From: JAVBSX01 sp031549145 | GTDB taxonomy: Bacteria; Planctomycetota; Planctomycetia; Pirellulales; Thermoguttaceae | DNA length: 31,533 nt | Assembly (NCBI GenBank): GCA_031549145.1 | Contig: JAVBQI010000139.1 | Location: 1 to 31,533 of the forward strand | Reading direction: 5' to 3' | Shown here: positions 23,513 through 30,626 of the stretch, piece by piece | Layout: every line of letters begins with the position of its first letter | Numbering within the stretch: position 1 is the stretch's first letter | Notes under the pieces: generated by a model | What the model saw: the letters and a program-made list of their open reading frames with translations, nothing else | The model's database searches: none | What the model was told of the DNA's origin: nothing | Program-made: the position numbers and the translations under genes

Positions 23513-24481
23513 ATGCTCCTCGATTGGCAACAGGAACTGGAATCAGCAATTCGCGACCCACTCGCGCTTTGCCGCGAACTCGGCCTGCCCGAAACGCTCG
23601 CGGTCACGGGGCAGGCGGCGAATGCCGAATACCCGCTCCTGGTCCCGAGGCCGTACCTGAAAAGAATCGAGCCCGGCAACCCGGACGATCCGCTGCTGCT
23701 GCAAATTCTTCCCCAGGCCGTCGAAACCGAAACGGTCGAGGGATTTTCCACCGATCCGGTCGCCGAATTTCCCTCGGGCGAAGCCGACCGCTGTTCCGGA
23801 CGGTTGCTCCGAAAATACGCGAACCGCTCGCTCCTGCTCGCGAGCGAACAATGCGGCGTGCACTGCCGCTATTGTTTTCGGCGGCATTACAAAAGCGAAA
23901 AATCCGGCGAACCGTTCGATCTCGAATCGGTCGATTCCCCGGAACTGATTCTCAGCGGCGGCGACCCGCTCATGCTCGCCGATTCGGAACTGCAATCGCT
24001 GCTCTATCAGGCCGCCGCCGCTCCGCGAATCCGCCGGGTGCGAATTCATTCCCGGCTGCCGGTCGTGATCCCCTCGCGGTTGAGCGAGCCGCTGCTCGAA
24101 ATGCTAAAGCCGCGGACGGGCCTCGTCTGTTACCTGGTGCTGCACATCAATCACCCTCGCGAAATCGACGCGGAGTTCGCGGCGGCGATCGGTAGGACGA
24201 TCGACCGGGGCATTCCCGTGTTGGCGCAATCGGTCCTGCTCCGAAAGGTCAACGACGATCCGAGGACCCTCGAAGAGCTTTACGAAACGCTGATTTCGCT
24301 CCGGATCATCCCCTATTACCTGCATCAGTTGGACCGCGTCGCCGGGGCGGCGCATTTCGAGGTCCCGGTCGAACGGGGCAAGAGCCTGATGCAGGAACTT
24401 CGCCGCGCTTTGCCGGGTTACGCCGTCCCGAAATACGTCCGCGAAGAATCCGGCCGACCCCACAAAATCGAAATTTACTGA
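23513..24481 (+). CDS. epmB: EpmB-like radical-SAM L-lysine 2,3-aminomutase
   Basis: The 322-residue protein has the radical-SAM cluster CGVHCRYC (Cys114, Cys118, Cys121) followed by FRRHY, as in the EF-P lysine 2,3-aminomutase EpmB and the YjeK group. SGGDPLM binds SAM. The C-terminal IIPYYLHQLDRVAGAAHFEV holds the PLP and substrate region, and the end VPKYVREESGRPHKIEIY is family-typical. The length (E. coli EpmB about 340) is too short for the larger clostridial aminomutase, so beta-lysine supply for elongation factor P is the favoured role. No epmA or efp gene is in the window. The ATG at 23513 follows a repeat leader; an upstream in-frame ATG at 23468 would only add repeat-encoded residues. 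Confidence 0.85.
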   Translation: MLLDWQQELESAIRDPLALCRELGLPETLAVTGQAANAEYPLLVPRPYLKRIEPGNPDDPLLLQILPQAVETETVEGFSTDPVAEFPSGEADRCSGRLLRKYANRSLLLASEQCGVHCRYCFRRHYKSEKSGEPFDLESVDSPELILSGGDPLMLADSELQSLLYQAAAAPRIRRVRIHSRLPVVIPSRLSEPLLEMLKPRTGLVCYLVLHINHPREIDAEFAAAIGRTIDRGIPVLAQSVLLRKVNDDPRTLEELYETLISLRIIPYYLHQLDRVAGAAHFEVPVERGKSLMQELRRALPGYAVPKYVREESGRPHKIEIY

Positions 24482-24527
24482 TCTGCGCGAAAATTTTGAT
24501 TCGGTTGACGACGCGAACACTCGCGAT

Positions 24528-24574
24528 CCCTTGATTTTTGAGACTGTGCTCCGCTACGTCTTGAAAATCAAGGG
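24528..24574. repeat. Inverted repeat between the EpmB-like and sialidase-like genes
   Basis: CCCTTGATTTTTGAGAC and GTCTTGAAAATCAAGGG form a 17-bp stem with two mismatches around a 13-base loop. It lies 47 bp after the EpmB-like stop and 60 bp before the sialidase-like start. No T-run follows, so terminator function is uncertain. Confidence 0.5.
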
Positions 24575-24635
24575 CCAAATTATGGACAAACCTGTAAGAA
24601 AGCACCACGCAAAAAATCATCACCAGGAGACGGCA

Positions 24636-25892
24636 ATGAATCGACACCGCTTGGGAATCGCGATAATCTTTTTCGTTCTCGCGTTGTTTGTCAGTCCAAT
24701 ATCGGGAGAAGAACGTTCGACGACGTTTTCGCCGATTTGGAACGGCGAACTGGAAAAGCTGGATTCGCTCCCGCTGATTCCGAACACGGAAACAAGCCTC
24801 CTTTATTTGGCGGACGGCACGAAACCGTCGGACATGGGCGCCTACAGTCATCATCCGCACGTCTGTTATCACGCGGGCCGGCTCTACGCCGTTTGGTCGA
24901 ATCATCTTCAAGACGAAGACCATCCAGGCCAACGGGTGCTGGTCCGCCAATCGACGGATCTCGGCCAAACCTGGGTCCCCTCGCTCGGCGAACGGCCGGA
25001 GATTCTCTTCCCCTCACTCGATGATTGGAAGAAAAACGGCGATCCGCTGACGGTTGACAATCGCACGGGAACCGCCAACGGCTTCGCCGTCGTCGATGGT
25101 GCTCTTTACGCGATCAACGAGGTTTTGCCGACCATTTTCATGCAAGAAGAGGGGGTGGGCCGGTTGGCCCGACGGATCAACGACGACGGAACGTTCGGCG
25201 AAATTTTTTGGCTCGAAACGAAAGCTCCCATTGCTCCCCCCGGCTATCCGACGTATCCCGATTTGTCCGATCCGAAATATGGTGTCATCGGAGGAAAAAT
25301 CAACGCCTTCCTCGCCGAGAAAACGAAAAAAAACCTTCTTTCGTGGGATTTTCACGGACCTCGCAACACGACGACCGAACTGACCGGCGGGTTGCCCGGC
25401 TCACCTAAGGACGGCCACAATCTCTGCGAGCCGACGGCCTCCTACCGAACGTCGGACGGCATTCTCGTCACGTTTTGGCGTGATCTGGGAAGCAATCTCC
25501 GACCCGAGGAAGGGCCTTCGCATCGGCTTTACCAAAGCATCAGCCGCGACGGCGGCGATCATTGGTCGCTGCCGGAACGCACCGCGATTCCCAACGCCAA
25601 CTCGCGGCCTTGTGCCGGCAATTTGCCCGACGGAACCGTTTATCTGATCAACAACCCGGCGAGCCGCAAGCATCTTGTTCTTTCATTGTCGCGGGACGGT
25701 CGCCTTTTCGACCGCAGTTGGCTGATTCGTCGCGTCGACGGCAAGATGCGTTTCGACGGCCTTTACAAAGGGTCGTACGCGGCCGCCTATCAACATGCCT
25801 GTCTCGGCGGCGATTTTTTGTTCGTCATATACAGCGTCAACAAGGAAGACGTCGAGATTTGCCGCATCCCTCTTGGGAGCTTGGAGCCTTGA
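24636..25892 (+). CDS. Secreted sialidase-like (BNR/Asp-box) beta-propeller protein
   Basis: The 418-residue protein has signal peptide MNRHRLGIAIIFFVLALFVS (to about ISG-E). Asp-box motifs are visible at STDLGQTW (about residue 108), SRDGGDHW and the looser SRDGRLFDRSW, the mark of six-bladed sialidase/neuraminidase propellers. HHPHVCYHAGRLYAVWSNH near residue 70 is typical of planctomycete and Lentisphaerae members. The Arg triad of true sialidases cannot be confirmed by eye, so activity on sialic acid is inference; other glycan exo-hydrolases share the fold. The ATG at 24636 has an AGGAG ribosome-binding site 7 bp upstream, one of the best in the window. Confidence 0.82.
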   Translation: MNRHRLGIAIIFFVLALFVSPISGEERSTTFSPIWNGELEKLDSLPLIPNTETSLLYLADGTKPSDMGAYSHHPHVCYHAGRLYAVWSNHLQDEDHPGQRVLVRQSTDLGQTWVPSLGERPEILFPSLDDWKKNGDPLTVDNRTGTANGFAVVDGALYAINEVLPTIFMQEEGVGRLARRINDDGTFGEIFWLETKAPIAPPGYPTYPDLSDPKYGVIGGKINAFLAEKTKKNLLSWDFHGPRNTTTELTGGLPGSPKDGHNLCEPTASYRTSDGILVTFWRDLGSNLRPEEGPSHRLYQSISRDGGDHWSLPERTAIPNANSRPCAGNLPDGTVYLINNPASRKHLVLSLSRDGRLFDRSWLIRRVDGKMRFDGLYKGSYAAAYQHACLGGDFLFVIYSVNKEDVEICRIPLGSLEP

Positions 25893-25904
25893 ATCACCCG
25901 CCGC

Positions 25905-26067
25905 GAAGCGTTGGGAGCAAGAATTTTTCTCAAACTTTGACTACCCCCAAAGCGGCGCTTCTTATGGGATGACCGTAGACAAACGCGAGAACGGACTGTA
26001 TCTTGGCGAATGCGGTTGGGGAACGACCCATTGGCGCGACGATGTCACGCTGCCTTATTTTTTTTGA
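25905..26067 (+). pseudogene. Possible C-terminal fragment of an unrecognised protein
   Basis: In the gap after the sialidase-like gene, one frame (stop at 26065-26067) reads EQEFFSNFDYPQSGASYGMT and then VDKRENGLYLGECGWGTTHW, ending DDVTLPYFF. The composition (Gly, Tyr, Trp, balanced charge) looks like real globular protein rather than shadow frame. There is no start codon of its own, so it could be the 3' residue of a lost gene. I cannot name the family. Confidence 0.3.
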
Positions 26068-26087
26068 AAAATCGAAACGAGCTGATC

Positions 26088-27311
26088 ATGAGTCGACGAA
26101 ACCTTTTGATGCTGTTAGTTTTCTGTCTTCTTTTTTCCTCCCTGCTCCAAACGGCTCCCGGCGGCTCGCCCGCCGCACTGGAAAAACTCGCCGGGAATCT
26201 TTGGAATCTTGAGGATTACCTCGCCTCGCCGCCGAAAACCGAATGGGGCCAAACGCTCTCACCGCTCGTTCGGGAACTGTATTACGAAGGGGAACCGTTT
26301 GAAGGGAAGCCGACCCGGGTTTTCGCCTATTACGGCCGGCCGGAAGGGGAAGGGCCGTTTCCCGCCGTGCTCCTCCTACACGGTGGGGGAGGAAAAGCGT
26401 TTTCCGATTGGGCGGAGCTTTGGGCAAAAAAAGGGTACGTCGCTCTTGCGATGGACCTGGCCGGAAACGGTCCGGACGGCAAATTGCCCGACGGCGGGGC
26501 CGGGCAGGAGGATACCGTCAAATTTCGCGACTTTACGATCGAAGACGGCGATTATAAAAACATGTGGACCTACCAGGCGATTGCCGCGATCCTGCGCGGG
26601 CACGCCGTGTTGGCCCACCGGGCGGAAGTCGATCCCAACCGGATCGCCGCGACCGGGATCAGCTGGGGCGGGTATTTGACCTGCATCCTCGCCGGGGTCG
26701 ACCCGAAACTCCGGGCCGCGGTTCCCGTTTACGGTTGCGGATTTCTCGACGAAAACAGTTGTTGGAAATCGATTTTCGAGAAAATGGAACCGGAACACCG
26801 CAATCGCTGGGTCGCCCTGTTCGACCCGTCGCGACATCTCGGAAAAGCGACCTGCCCGATGTTGTTCGTCAACGGAACGAACGATTTCGCGTATCCGGTG
26901 GACAGTTACGAAAAATCCTACCGATTGCCCCGGGGGGAGGTTTCGCTCTCGATTTCGATCGAGCGTCCCCACGGGCACATCTTCACGTTCGGGGAGGTCG
27001 ACGCTTTTATTGACAGTTTCTTGCTCGGGACACAACCGCTCGGAAAAGTCTCGAAAATGAAAATCGATTCCGAAAACAAGCAGGTCCGGGTCGATTGGAC
27101 GGGCGCCGTTCCGGCGGCGAAAGCGGAATTGGCTTACACGGAGGCTTCGGGCGAGTGGGCCAAACGTCCTTGGAAAAGCGTCCCGGCCGAAATTCGCGGC
27201 GGCGAAATCGTCGCAACGCTTCCGGAGCCGTCGCCGAGCTGTTTTTTTCTGATACTGACGGACGAACGCGGCTTATCGCTCAGCACGCCGATCGAAATTC
27301 GGTCGCGGTAA
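26088..27311 (+). CDS. Secreted alpha/beta-hydrolase (acetyl-xylan-esterase/DLH-like)
   Basis: The 407-residue protein has an N-terminal hydrophobic signal (NLLMLLVFCLLFSSLL). The hydrolase core begins near residue 80: oxyanion-loop motif LLLHGGGGKAFSDW, nucleophile GISWGG (Ser192), acid in NGTNDFAYP (Asp266) and His in ERPHGHIF (His295), giving a complete triad. The C-terminal 90 residues form an extra beta-rich domain (VRVDWTGAVPAAKAELAYTE...). Family members act as carbohydrate esterases or peptidases. The neighbouring sialidase-like gene would suit deacetylation of sugars, but that is inference. The ATG at 26088 has no strong ribosome-binding site. Confidence 0.85.
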   Translation: MSRRNLLMLLVFCLLFSSLLQTAPGGSPAALEKLAGNLWNLEDYLASPPKTEWGQTLSPLVRELYYEGEPFEGKPTRVFAYYGRPEGEGPFPAVLLLHGGGGKAFSDWAELWAKKGYVALAMDLAGNGPDGKLPDGGAGQEDTVKFRDFTIEDGDYKNMWTYQAIAAILRGHAVLAHRAEVDPNRIAATGISWGGYLTCILAGVDPKLRAAVPVYGCGFLDENSCWKSIFEKMEPEHRNRWVALFDPSRHLGKATCPMLFVNGTNDFAYPVDSYEKSYRLPRGEVSLSISIERPHGHIFTFGEVDAFIDSFLLGTQPLGKVSKMKIDSENKQVRVDWTGAVPAAKAELAYTEASGEWAKRPWKSVPAEIRGGEIVATLPEPSPSCFFLILTDERGLSLSTPIEIRSR

Positions 27312-27340
27312 ACCAGGGCAAGGCCTTTTTTCGACTGTAA

Positions 27341-27377
27341 CAATTGTGTTTCGTTTACTTGACGCAAAACACAATTG
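27341..27377. repeat. Perfect 11-bp inverted repeat after the hydrolase gene
   Basis: CAATTGTGTTT (27341-27351) and AAACACAATTG (27367-27377) pair perfectly around 15 bases. The position, 30 bp after the hydrolase stop, suggests a transcript-end hairpin, although no T-run follows. Confidence 0.55.
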
Positions 27378-27436
27378 CGGCAAGGGAATAGCGAAATTTT
27401 CCGCTTTCTCGAAGTTCATTATCTTCTTTTGATACC

Positions 27437-27506
27437 AGCCCCAAGCGTCAGCGCGGGGTGATATTTTTTCGCAAAATTTTATCACCCCGCGCTCACGCTT
27501 GGGGCT
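27437..27506. repeat. Long hairpin (27-bp arms) between convergent genes, AGCGTNAGCG family
   Basis: The left arm AGCCCCAAGCGTCAGCGCGG runs on to GGTGATA. The right arm TATCACCCCGCGCTCACGCT runs on to TGGGGCT. The loop is T/A-rich. The pairing is almost perfect. It carries the AGCGTCAGCG core and lies between the hydrolase (+) and GlmU (-) genes, where it could end both transcripts. Confidence 0.7.
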
Positions 27507-27530
27507 AGTGTATATCATTTCGCTAAGCTG

Positions 27531-28292
27531 CTAAGTCGCCAACTCTCGCATTGCTTCTTCGACGGCGCCGAGTTCGTCGATCGTGTTGATGCCGAGACTC
27601 TCGATCGGCTGAAGCACCGGCAGAGCGAGCACCGTTTTGCCCAACTTTTTCAAGACGGCAGGGGTATCCGTAATGTAGTACTCCCCCTGAGAATTGTCGG
27701 TTTTCAAATGAGTGAGCGCTTCGAGCAGGTCCGGAGAATGAAAAACGTAATAACTCATGTTGACTTCCGTAATCTTTTTCTGCTCTTCGGTCGCATCTTT
27801 TTCCTCGACGATGCCGACGAATTCCCCGGCCGCGTCGCGAAAAATCCGCCCCAGCCCGAACGGCTGGTCTTTGTGAGCCGTTCCGAGGATGCAAGCGGGA
27901 ACCGCCGCCTGGGCCGATTCGGCGGTCGAATACGGCTCGATCAGCTTGCGGATCGATTCGACCTGGATCATCGGGCAGTCCCCGGCGACGACCATCACGA
28001 GCCCGTCGTGAGCGGTAATTTGCTCGCGGCACATCATCACGGCATGTCCGGTTCCCAACTGCTCGGTCTGTTCGACGAATTCGACGTTTGTCCGGTGCGC
28101 GAGCGTTTCCCGGACGAGGTCGCTGCGGTAGCCGACGACGATTAAAATGCGATCGATCCCCCCTTTTTCAAGAGCATCAAGTACGTATTCGATCATCGGG
28201 CGGTTGCAAACGGGGAAGAGAACTTTCGGCAGGTCCGATTTCATTCTCGTCCCTTTGCCGGCGGCCATTACAATTGCGATTTTTTCGGACAT
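27531..28292 (-). CDS. glmU: GlmU-type N-acetylglucosamine-1-phosphate uridylyltransferase (single-domain)
   Basis: The 253-residue protein makes UDP-GlcNAc from GlcNAc-1-phosphate and UTP for cell-envelope synthesis. The N-terminal nucleotidyltransferase signature is IVMAAGKGTRMKSDLPKVLF. Substrate motifs QLGTGHAV and VVAGDCPMI follow, then GIVEEKDAT, EVNMSYYVF and GEYYITD. The left-handed beta-helix acetyltransferase domain of classical bifunctional GlmU (about 450 residues) is missing, so the GlcN-1-P acetylation step must be done by another protein. The stop at 27531 is followed by a hairpin, not by a frameshifted second half. The start at 28292 has no strong ribosome-binding site. It is divergent from the DUF151 gene. 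Confidence 0.88.
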   Translation of the reverse strand: MSEKIAIVMAAGKGTRMKSDLPKVLFPVCNRPMIEYVLDALEKGGIDRILIVVGYRSDLVRETLAHRTNVEFVEQTEQLGTGHAVMMCREQITAHDGLVMVVAGDCPMIQVESIRKLIEPYSTAESAQAAVPACILGTAHKDQPFGLGRIFRDAAGEFVGIVEEKDATEEQKKITEVNMSYYVFHSPDLLEALTHLKTDNSQGEYYITDTPAVLKKLGKTVLALPVLQPIESLGINTIDELGAVEEAMRELAT

Positions 28293-28334
28293 AAATGAGA
28301 GGACAGAACTGCGCTGTTGGGGGTTGGGGAGGTC

Positions 28335-28364
28335 TTGTTAAGAACGATGGTGTTATTGTATAAT
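28335..28364 (+). promoter_or_regulatory. Sigma70-type promoter for the bifunctional-nuclease gene
   Basis: TTGTTA (28335-28340) and a perfect TATAAT (28359-28364) are separated by 18 bp, predicting a start near 28371 and a leader of about 70 nt before the ATG at 28439. It lies in the 146-bp space between divergent genes. Confidence 0.55.
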
Positions 28365-28438
28365 AAAGGGGTTGTATTTCAACGCAACGAGAGAAAAAAA
28401 TCAACGAAAGAAACTTCCTCTTTTCGGTTCCCGAGTAT

Positions 28439-28846
28439 ATGCTTATCCCCATCGAACTTTCGCGGATCGTGATCAGCGAAATCAATAGTCAGCAGGTTAT
28501 CTTCCTTCGGGAAACGGACGGCAAGCGGGAATTTCCGATCATCATCGGCATTTTCGAGGCGACGAGCATCGACCGCCGCGTCAAAGGGTTTCAACCGCAA
28601 CGGCCGCTGACCCATGATTTGATCTGCTCGGTGGTCGAGGGGCTGGGCGGGACCTTGCAAGATGTCGTGATCAGCCGATTCGAGGAGCAAACGTTTTTCG
28701 CCGCCCTGCGGATCCGCCGGGGGGATGAGTTGATTGAAATCGATTCGCGTCCTTCGGACGCCGTCGCGGTTGCCGTTTCCTGCGATCCGCCGCTTGCGAT
28801 TTATATCGAAGACACGGTTCTCGATCAGGCGATCGAGCACAATTGA
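28439..28846 (+). CDS. Bifunctional nuclease (BFN/DUF151) family protein
   Basis: The 135-residue protein spans the whole DUF151 domain: MLIPIELSRIVISEINSQQV, the family's REFPIIIGIFEATSIDRR, RPLTHDLICSVVEGLGG and SRPSDAVAVAVSCDPPLAIY. DUF151 proteins include plant bifunctional nucleases and occur widely in planctomycetes. A nuclease activity is reported for the plant protein; the bacterial role is not settled. The extra C-terminal UVR domain found in some relatives is absent. The gene stands alone and has its own probable promoter. Confidence 0.9.
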   Translation: MLIPIELSRIVISEINSQQVIFLRETDGKREFPIIIGIFEATSIDRRVKGFQPQRPLTHDLICSVVEGLGGTLQDVVISRFEEQTFFAALRIRRGDELIEIDSRPSDAVAVAVSCDPPLAIYIEDTVLDQAIEHN

Positions 28847-28911
28847 TAGAGGGATCTGATTGAAAAATTGAAATAGCACGGAATACCGGCTCAAGGGGGG
28901 GCAACACTCTC

Positions 28912-29017
28912 TTATACAGGTATACGAGGATTGCAAATTCGAGCGCAGCAAACAGCAGCCCGATTCGATATTTTTCCAAAATATTCGACTTTGCAATCGT
29001 CCTGAATACAGGTATAC
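28912..29017. repeat. Miniature inverted-repeat element, second copy of the GAGGATTGCAAA type
   Basis: Left words TATACAGGTATAC and GAGGATTGCAAATTCGAG are inverted at the right as TTCGACTTTGCAATCGTCC and GAATACAGGTATACC. The inner GCAAACAGCAGCCCG also occurs in the repeat at 7628-7725. It lies 26 bp before the NHL-protein start. Confidence 0.65.
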
Positions 29018-29042
29018 CGGTTCGCAATATATTCAAATAAAG

Positions 29043-30383
29043 ATGCCCAAACATTCCGCACCCGATTCCAGTTCCCCCGATCCGCGAAAGCGAACCGTTC
29101 CGCCGGCCCGTTCGGAGGAAAGGACGTTTTCTCGCGACGATTCTTCCGTTGACCTTCGAATTCCGGCACGGGATTTTCTCAAGTATCAACAATGGTACGA
29201 CCAAACCCGTTCCGGCGAACACGAAACGGTTAACACCCGGATTAAATCGATTTTGCTCGGTCAACGGTATTCCCCCTACCTGGCTTGGTTCGTGTTGGGG
29301 CTGGTTACGATTCTTGCCGCCTTGGTCGGTTATTTGGCGATCCGGTTTTTGCCCGCGGGGAGCTTAACGATCACCCCGACGGGTTCGCGCTATAGGGAAC
29401 TCCAAAGAATTCCCCCGCAGGAAATCGGGTATTCCTTATCCGGAGCCTTCCTCACGGAGGGAATCGACCACCCCAAATGTTTTTGTACGGACACAACCGG
29501 CCGGATTTTTATTGGCGGCAACAAATCGGTCGTCGCCTTTTCGCGGGACGCACGGCCGCTTTGGGCATTACCGTTGGAACAGGATCCGACCTGTTTGTTC
29601 GTTTCTCCTTCGAATGCCCTTTTTGCCGATTGTCTTTGTATCGGATATCGTGATTGCTTCAAAATTCTTCTCCCCTCCGGAGATCAAGGCTTTGATTCGA
29701 GAGCGATTTTCCGCTGGGATGCTCCGGGCGAAAAACCGTATTTGAGAAAAATCTTTGTGCAGGAAGACGCCTTATTTGTCGCGGATGCGGGAGAAAAACT
29801 CGTCTACAAACTGGACGCCCGGGGAAATACCCTGCTCGCGATCGGCAAAAATTCGGAAGCCCGCACTTCCTTAGACGAACAGTCCGAGAGCGGCTCGGAA
29901 GCATTTTCCGGTTTTTCGATTCCCAATCTCCCGTTTCTCGATTTCGTCGTTTCGCCGAGGGACAATTGGCTTCATATCTCGAATCCCGGAAAACACCGGA
30001 TCGAAGCGTTCACGAAAGAGGGAATATGGCTCCCGGAACAGGCTTGGGGTGAACCGTCGGCGCATTACGAAGGGTTTTGCGGCTGTTGCAATCCGACGGG
30101 GTTGGCCGTGTTTCCCAACGGCGATTTCCTCACGGCGGAAAAATATCTGCAACGGGTCAAAATTTATGATTCTCGCGGTCGTTTTCAAACCGTGGTCGCG
30201 AGTTCGGAAGAGTTGGAGAATCCTCCGAGAATTTTGAATGGTAATACTTCGGAGAAAAATTTGGAGTATCGACCTCCGGCCGGCCCTGAAGAGCCGGTTC
30301 AAGTCAACGTACTCTCCGACGGACGCATTCTCATACTTGACCCGACCTACCGGGTTGTGAGGTTTTACGAGAAGAAAAATTGA
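29043..30383 (+). CDS. Membrane-anchored NHL-repeat beta-propeller protein
   Basis: The 446-residue protein has a charged Ser/Pro-rich cytoplasmic N-terminus (1-78), one membrane helix (about 79-103, AWFVLGLVTILAALVGYLAI), and a C-terminal propeller. Propeller strands show NHL-type units such as CFCTDTTGRIFIGGNKSVVAF, KIFVQEDALFVADAGEKLVY and GLAVFPNGDFLTAEKYLQRV with KIYDSRG. The motif GFCGCCNPTGLAV, with paired Cys then Asn-Pro, recalls a planctomycete NHL subgroup. No enzymatic residues are recognisable, and a binding or scaffolding role outside the membrane is likely. The start is the ATG at 29043 with no clear ribosome-binding site. An inserted repeat lies directly upstream. Confidence 0.75.
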   Translation: MPKHSAPDSSSPDPRKRTVPPARSEERTFSRDDSSVDLRIPARDFLKYQQWYDQTRSGEHETVNTRIKSILLGQRYSPYLAWFVLGLVTILAALVGYLAIRFLPAGSLTITPTGSRYRELQRIPPQEIGYSLSGAFLTEGIDHPKCFCTDTTGRIFIGGNKSVVAFSRDARPLWALPLEQDPTCLFVSPSNALFADCLCIGYRDCFKILLPSGDQGFDSRAIFRWDAPGEKPYLRKIFVQEDALFVADAGEKLVYKLDARGNTLLAIGKNSEARTSLDEQSESGSEAFSGFSIPNLPFLDFVVSPRDNWLHISNPGKHRIEAFTKEGIWLPEQAWGEPSAHYEGFCGCCNPTGLAVFPNGDFLTAEKYLQRVKIYDSRGRFQTVVASSEELENPPRILNGNTSEKNLEYRPPAGPEEPVQVNVLSDGRILILDPTYRVVRFYEKKN

Positions 30384-30440
30384 TCCTCGGGTCGGTGTAA
30401 CCGCACACGGTTTTTTCCTGGGACAGCGGGACGGAGCCAG

Positions 30441-30560
30441 GAACAAAAGCCGGAAAGAAGCCGTACTCGGCGCATTGACGGTGTGTTGGAGTTCAGTGTT
30501 AACCGGCGTTCAATCTCAACACACCGTCAATGCGCTACGCTCCTTTCCGGCTTTTGTTCG
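30441..30560. repeat. Large inverted repeat (about 48-bp arms) between the NHL and aroB genes
   Basis: The left arm GAACAAAAGCCGGAAAGAAG continues through GCGCATTGACGGTGTGTTG. The right arm CAACACACCGTCAATGCGC continues through CTCCTTTCCGGCTTTTGTTC, its near-perfect inverse with a short indel. It lies between convergent genes and could serve as a two-way transcription end or be a miniature element. No coding potential. Confidence 0.7.
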
Positions 30561-30626
30561 AAACGAGGCTGCGGTTTAACAGAGGGCGAAGCTCTTCTGC
30601 CCGGACGGCAGGTCCTCGACCTGGTG

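Noticed and set aside
27341..27506. Classical rho-independent terminators
   Set aside because: Stems are strong but no T-run follows on the appropriate strand, so they are listed as repeats or hairpins only.
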